From Nostoc sp. NMS2 (lineage in GTDB: Bacteria; Cyanobacteriota; Cyanobacteriia; Cyanobacteriales; Nostocaceae), in contig NZ_JABXKH010000173.1 in assembly GCF_017115105.1 (NCBI RefSeq), positions 18,425 to 82,424 on the forward strand: a DNA stretch of 64,000 bases, given 5' to 3'. Under the pieces are notes generated by a model. It worked only from the letters and a program-made list of their open reading frames with translations. It was not told where the DNA came from and did no database searches. Every line of letters begins with the position of its first letter. Position 1 is the stretch's first letter. The position numbers and the translations under genes were made by a program. Below, in pieces: positions 61,887-64,000 of this stretch.

Positions 61887-62604
61887 AAATACAACAGCAA
61901 ATTTTAATCTCAGTCATATCTCGCTTTTGGCGAGTTAACTGAAATTTGTTTCTCAGTGAAATTCAGTATATAAAAACTAATCGAGAAAATGAGCATTTAT
62001 TTACTAAAGTTTACAGTTAGTTTTTTGTAATTGTGGATATAAAATCAAGTTTCTATCTATTAGAATAACTTGTTTTCCGCATCTATCTTCAGATATATAA
62101 CCTAAAAGGTATGCGCTTTTAACGTTGATCCCCAGATATTGCTCCGACTTAACTTAACATTTCTTATAAAAATTGATGGCTGTTCTCATAATTGATAGAT
62201 GGGCTGAATAAATGAATAGCTAGTATTTGTGCTGTTAATTGCTGGCAATTTGTATTCATACCTGGGATAAATTTCTCATCTAAGGGCTGAGAATATTTAT
62301 ATTTCGTCAATAGTATTGTAAAGCACTAGAGAATCTATGGATTTTTGCTGAGGCGTTCTGAGCTATTAGGTGTGTTAAACCATGATAGATAAGTTAAATA
62401 ATTTTTCTAAATATTCTGATTAGCGGAATTTTCGGAAAAAAAGATACCAGTTTAGGTGGATGAAATGGATCGACCGTGGTTCTAGATTTTCAATCACCTC
62501 TCATCACCACTAGGGCTTGCACGCCAGCATTCTCCAAAAGTCATCGAAGTAAGTGACTTAACTTCTCACTAATTCAACTTTTTAACTGCCAAATGTGAAT
62601 ATAT
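61887..62604. other. 718-bp intergenic region upstream of pilT
   Basis: AT-rich, separating divergent genes. No coding frame, tRNA or clear repeat was found. Confidence 0.5.
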
Positions 62605-63885
62605 ATGACAGAATCACAGTCTCCATCAAATTCTAGCTCTGTTACCGAACGTAACTTGCCTCCAATGCCACCACCACCTCCAACGCCAACCTTTAGCACG
62701 CAGAGGCAGATGACACAAACATTGGATATGTCAATGGATAGGAGTACCAACACGCCTGTTGCAGGTCATCGTCCGGTTAGTCCACCGCCAATACCTAGTT
62801 CAGTTTCCTCTAAAACCAGCAGTACGGGACTCACTTTAGAGAAGTTAATCAAAGAAGCTTACGATCAGGGATATTCTGACTTGCACTTGGGTGTAGGTGA
62901 AGTACCCCGCTTCCGCAGCCGAGGGGAAATTCAATCATGGGATTATCCAGAAACAGATAAAGAAGCTTTTATGAATTGGTTGCGGGAGGTGATGAGTGAG
63001 GCGGAAATTCAGCGCTTTGAAGAACACTTAGAATTTGACGGAGCAACTCAATATGACTTTGCTCGCGTGCGGATTAATATTTTTGGTACCCTTAGAGGGC
63101 CTGCGATGGTGTTGCGGTTGATTCCTCTGAAAATCTTAACTATGGAACAGTTGAGATTACCCCCAGTTTTTCGGGATATTTGCCATAATCACAAAGGTTT
63201 AATTTTAGTGACTGGGCCCACTGGTTCTGGAAAGTCCACCACAATGGCAGCGATGGTAGACTACATCAATAAGGAAATGGCCAAGCACATCATTACCATT
63301 GAAGACCCGATCGAATTTATCCATCAAAGCCGCAAGTCTTTAGTCAAACAGAGAGAAGTGGGAATGCACACCCGAAAATTTGACAACGCTTTGAAAGCAG
63401 CTTTGCGGGAAGATCCAGATTTGATTCTAGTAGGGGAAATGCGAGATAAGGAAACAGTTAACACCGCCCTAAAAGCTGCTCAGACTGGTCACTTAGTTAT
63501 GGGAACTCTGCACACTAATAGCGCGGTTAAAACCATTGAACGGATTCTCAACCTCTACTCTGGTGACGAACAAGATGCAATGCGGGTGGCAATTTCTGAG
63601 TCTTTAGTGGCGGTAATTGCTCAAGGTTTGTGCCGCACAACTGACGGGAAACGGGCTGCTTTCCACGATGTGCTGATCAATACTGAGGCTATTAAAGAAT
63701 GGATCAAAGACGGAAAATATGATGAAATTGGCGAGTTGATGAAACAAGCAGGCTTTGACGGCATGATTACGATGAATCAGTCATTGCTCAATCTCTATCA
63801 AGACGGTCGCATCACTGAAGAGACGGCTTTGGAAATGTCACCAACTCCTAACGAAATGGCACAGTTTCTCCGAGGTCGAGTTTAA
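62605..63885 (+). CDS. pilT: PilT, type IV pilus retraction ATPase
   Basis: A 426-residue hexameric secretion ATPase that depolymerises pili for twitching and phototaxis. Walker A GPTGSGKST (about residue 207), Asp box TIEDPIEF, Walker B ILVGEMRD, His box GHLVMGTLHTN, and the C-terminal AIRE-like region is present only loosely. It has a Pro-rich N-terminal extension of about 75 residues (PPMPPPPPTP) typical of cyanobacterial PilT1. No pil neighbour is visible before the window ends in G-rich repeats. Confidence 0.93.
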   Translation: MTESQSPSNSSSVTERNLPPMPPPPPTPTFSTQRQMTQTLDMSMDRSTNTPVAGHRPVSPPPIPSSVSSKTSSTGLTLEKLIKEAYDQGYSDLHLGVGEVPRFRSRGEIQSWDYPETDKEAFMNWLREVMSEAEIQRFEEHLEFDGATQYDFARVRINIFGTLRGPAMVLRLIPLKILTMEQLRLPPVFRDICHNHKGLILVTGPTGSGKSTTMAAMVDYINKEMAKHIITIEDPIEFIHQSRKSLVKQREVGMHTRKFDNALKAALREDPDLILVGEMRDKETVNTALKAAQTGHLVMGTLHTNSAVKTIERILNLYSGDEQDAMRVAISESLVAVIAQGLCRTTDGKRAAFHDVLINTEAIKEWIKDGKYDEIGELMKQAGFDGMITMNQSLLNLYQDGRITEETALEMSPTPNEMAQFLRGRV

Positions 63886-64000
63886 GATTGGGAATTGGGA
63901 ATTGGGAATTGGGCATGGGGCACTTGTACTGAGCGAAGCCGAAGTATTGGGCATGGAAAAGAGACAAGGGAGACAAGGAAGAGGGGGGAGACAAGGGAGA
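63886..64000. repeat. Low-complexity GGGAATTGGGAATT / GACAAGGGA repeat
   Basis: Directly after pilT: repeated GGGAATT units, then GGGCATGGGGCAC, then AGACAAGGGAGACAAGGAAG units up to the window edge. Same class as the G-rich repeats elsewhere in the window. Confidence 0.8.

Overview
The window looks like chromosomal DNA of a filamentous, heterocyst-forming cyanobacterium of the Nostoc group. The basis is a moderately AT-rich composition, many HIP1 sites (GCGATCGC), intergenic spaces full of Nostoc-style palindromic repeats, and a complete scytonemin (UV sunscreen) gene cluster in the same order I recall for Nostoc punctiforme.

Region 1 (1-16.4 kb, + strand) is an orphan biosynthetic cluster. 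It holds a large PfaA/HglE-like synthase cut by the window edge (AT-ACP-ACP-KR-DH visible), a protein with a non-catalytic ketosynthase (chain-length-factor type) plus an acyltransferase, a PfaD-type enoyl reductase, a ferritin-like diiron oxygenase, a 2Fe-2S ferredoxin, a free-standing acyl carrier protein, a condensation/PapA-type acyltransferase, and a protein with an N-terminal TubC docking domain followed by a body I do not recognise. I infer that the synthase builds and reduces an acyl chain, that the diiron enzyme and ferredoxin oxidise it, and that the ACP and acyltransferase hand it on. The product is unknown. This is the best candidate in the window for an undescribed system.

Region 2 (16.4-20.9 kb) is a repeat-rich stretch with an ArgJ-family acyltransferase and an AAA+ ATPase.

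Region 3 (20.9-49.7 kb) is the scytonemin locus. A PAS histidine kinase and an AraC-type response regulator lie on the - strand. They diverge, across a 2.3 kb non-coding region carrying several direct-repeat sets, from the + strand genes scyA-scyB-scyC-scyD-scyE-scyF, a glycosyltransferase, tyrA, a DsbA-like oxidoreductase, an aroB-like cyclase, trpE(G), trpC, trpA, tyrP, trpB, trpD and aroG. Dedicated copies of shikimate, tryptophan and tyrosine genes supply indole-3-pyruvate and p-hydroxyphenylpyruvate precursors. ScyA-C assemble the monomer in the cytoplasm. ScyD-F, the DsbA-like protein and TyrP are the presumed late steps; ScyD, ScyE, ScyF and TyrP carry signal peptides, and ScyD-F also end in PEP-CTERM sorting motifs.

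Region 4 (49.7-64 kb) holds unrelated genes: a GNAT fragment, an adenosylcobalamin-dependent ribonucleotide reductase interrupted by a homing-endonuclease intein exactly at its radical cysteine, a zinc-type dehydrogenase, a glutathione S-transferase, an arylsulfotransferase-like propeller, an aldo/keto reductase, an SH3/peptidoglycan-binding protein, UDP-GlcNAc 2-epimerase, a small membrane protein and the pilus retraction ATPase PilT.

Several families of miniature inverted-repeat elements can be delimited by eye, including one with 10-bp target duplications and one whose two copies both supply the stop codon of the preceding scytonemin-cluster gene. No tRNA, rRNA, CRISPR array or complete insertion sequence was seen.
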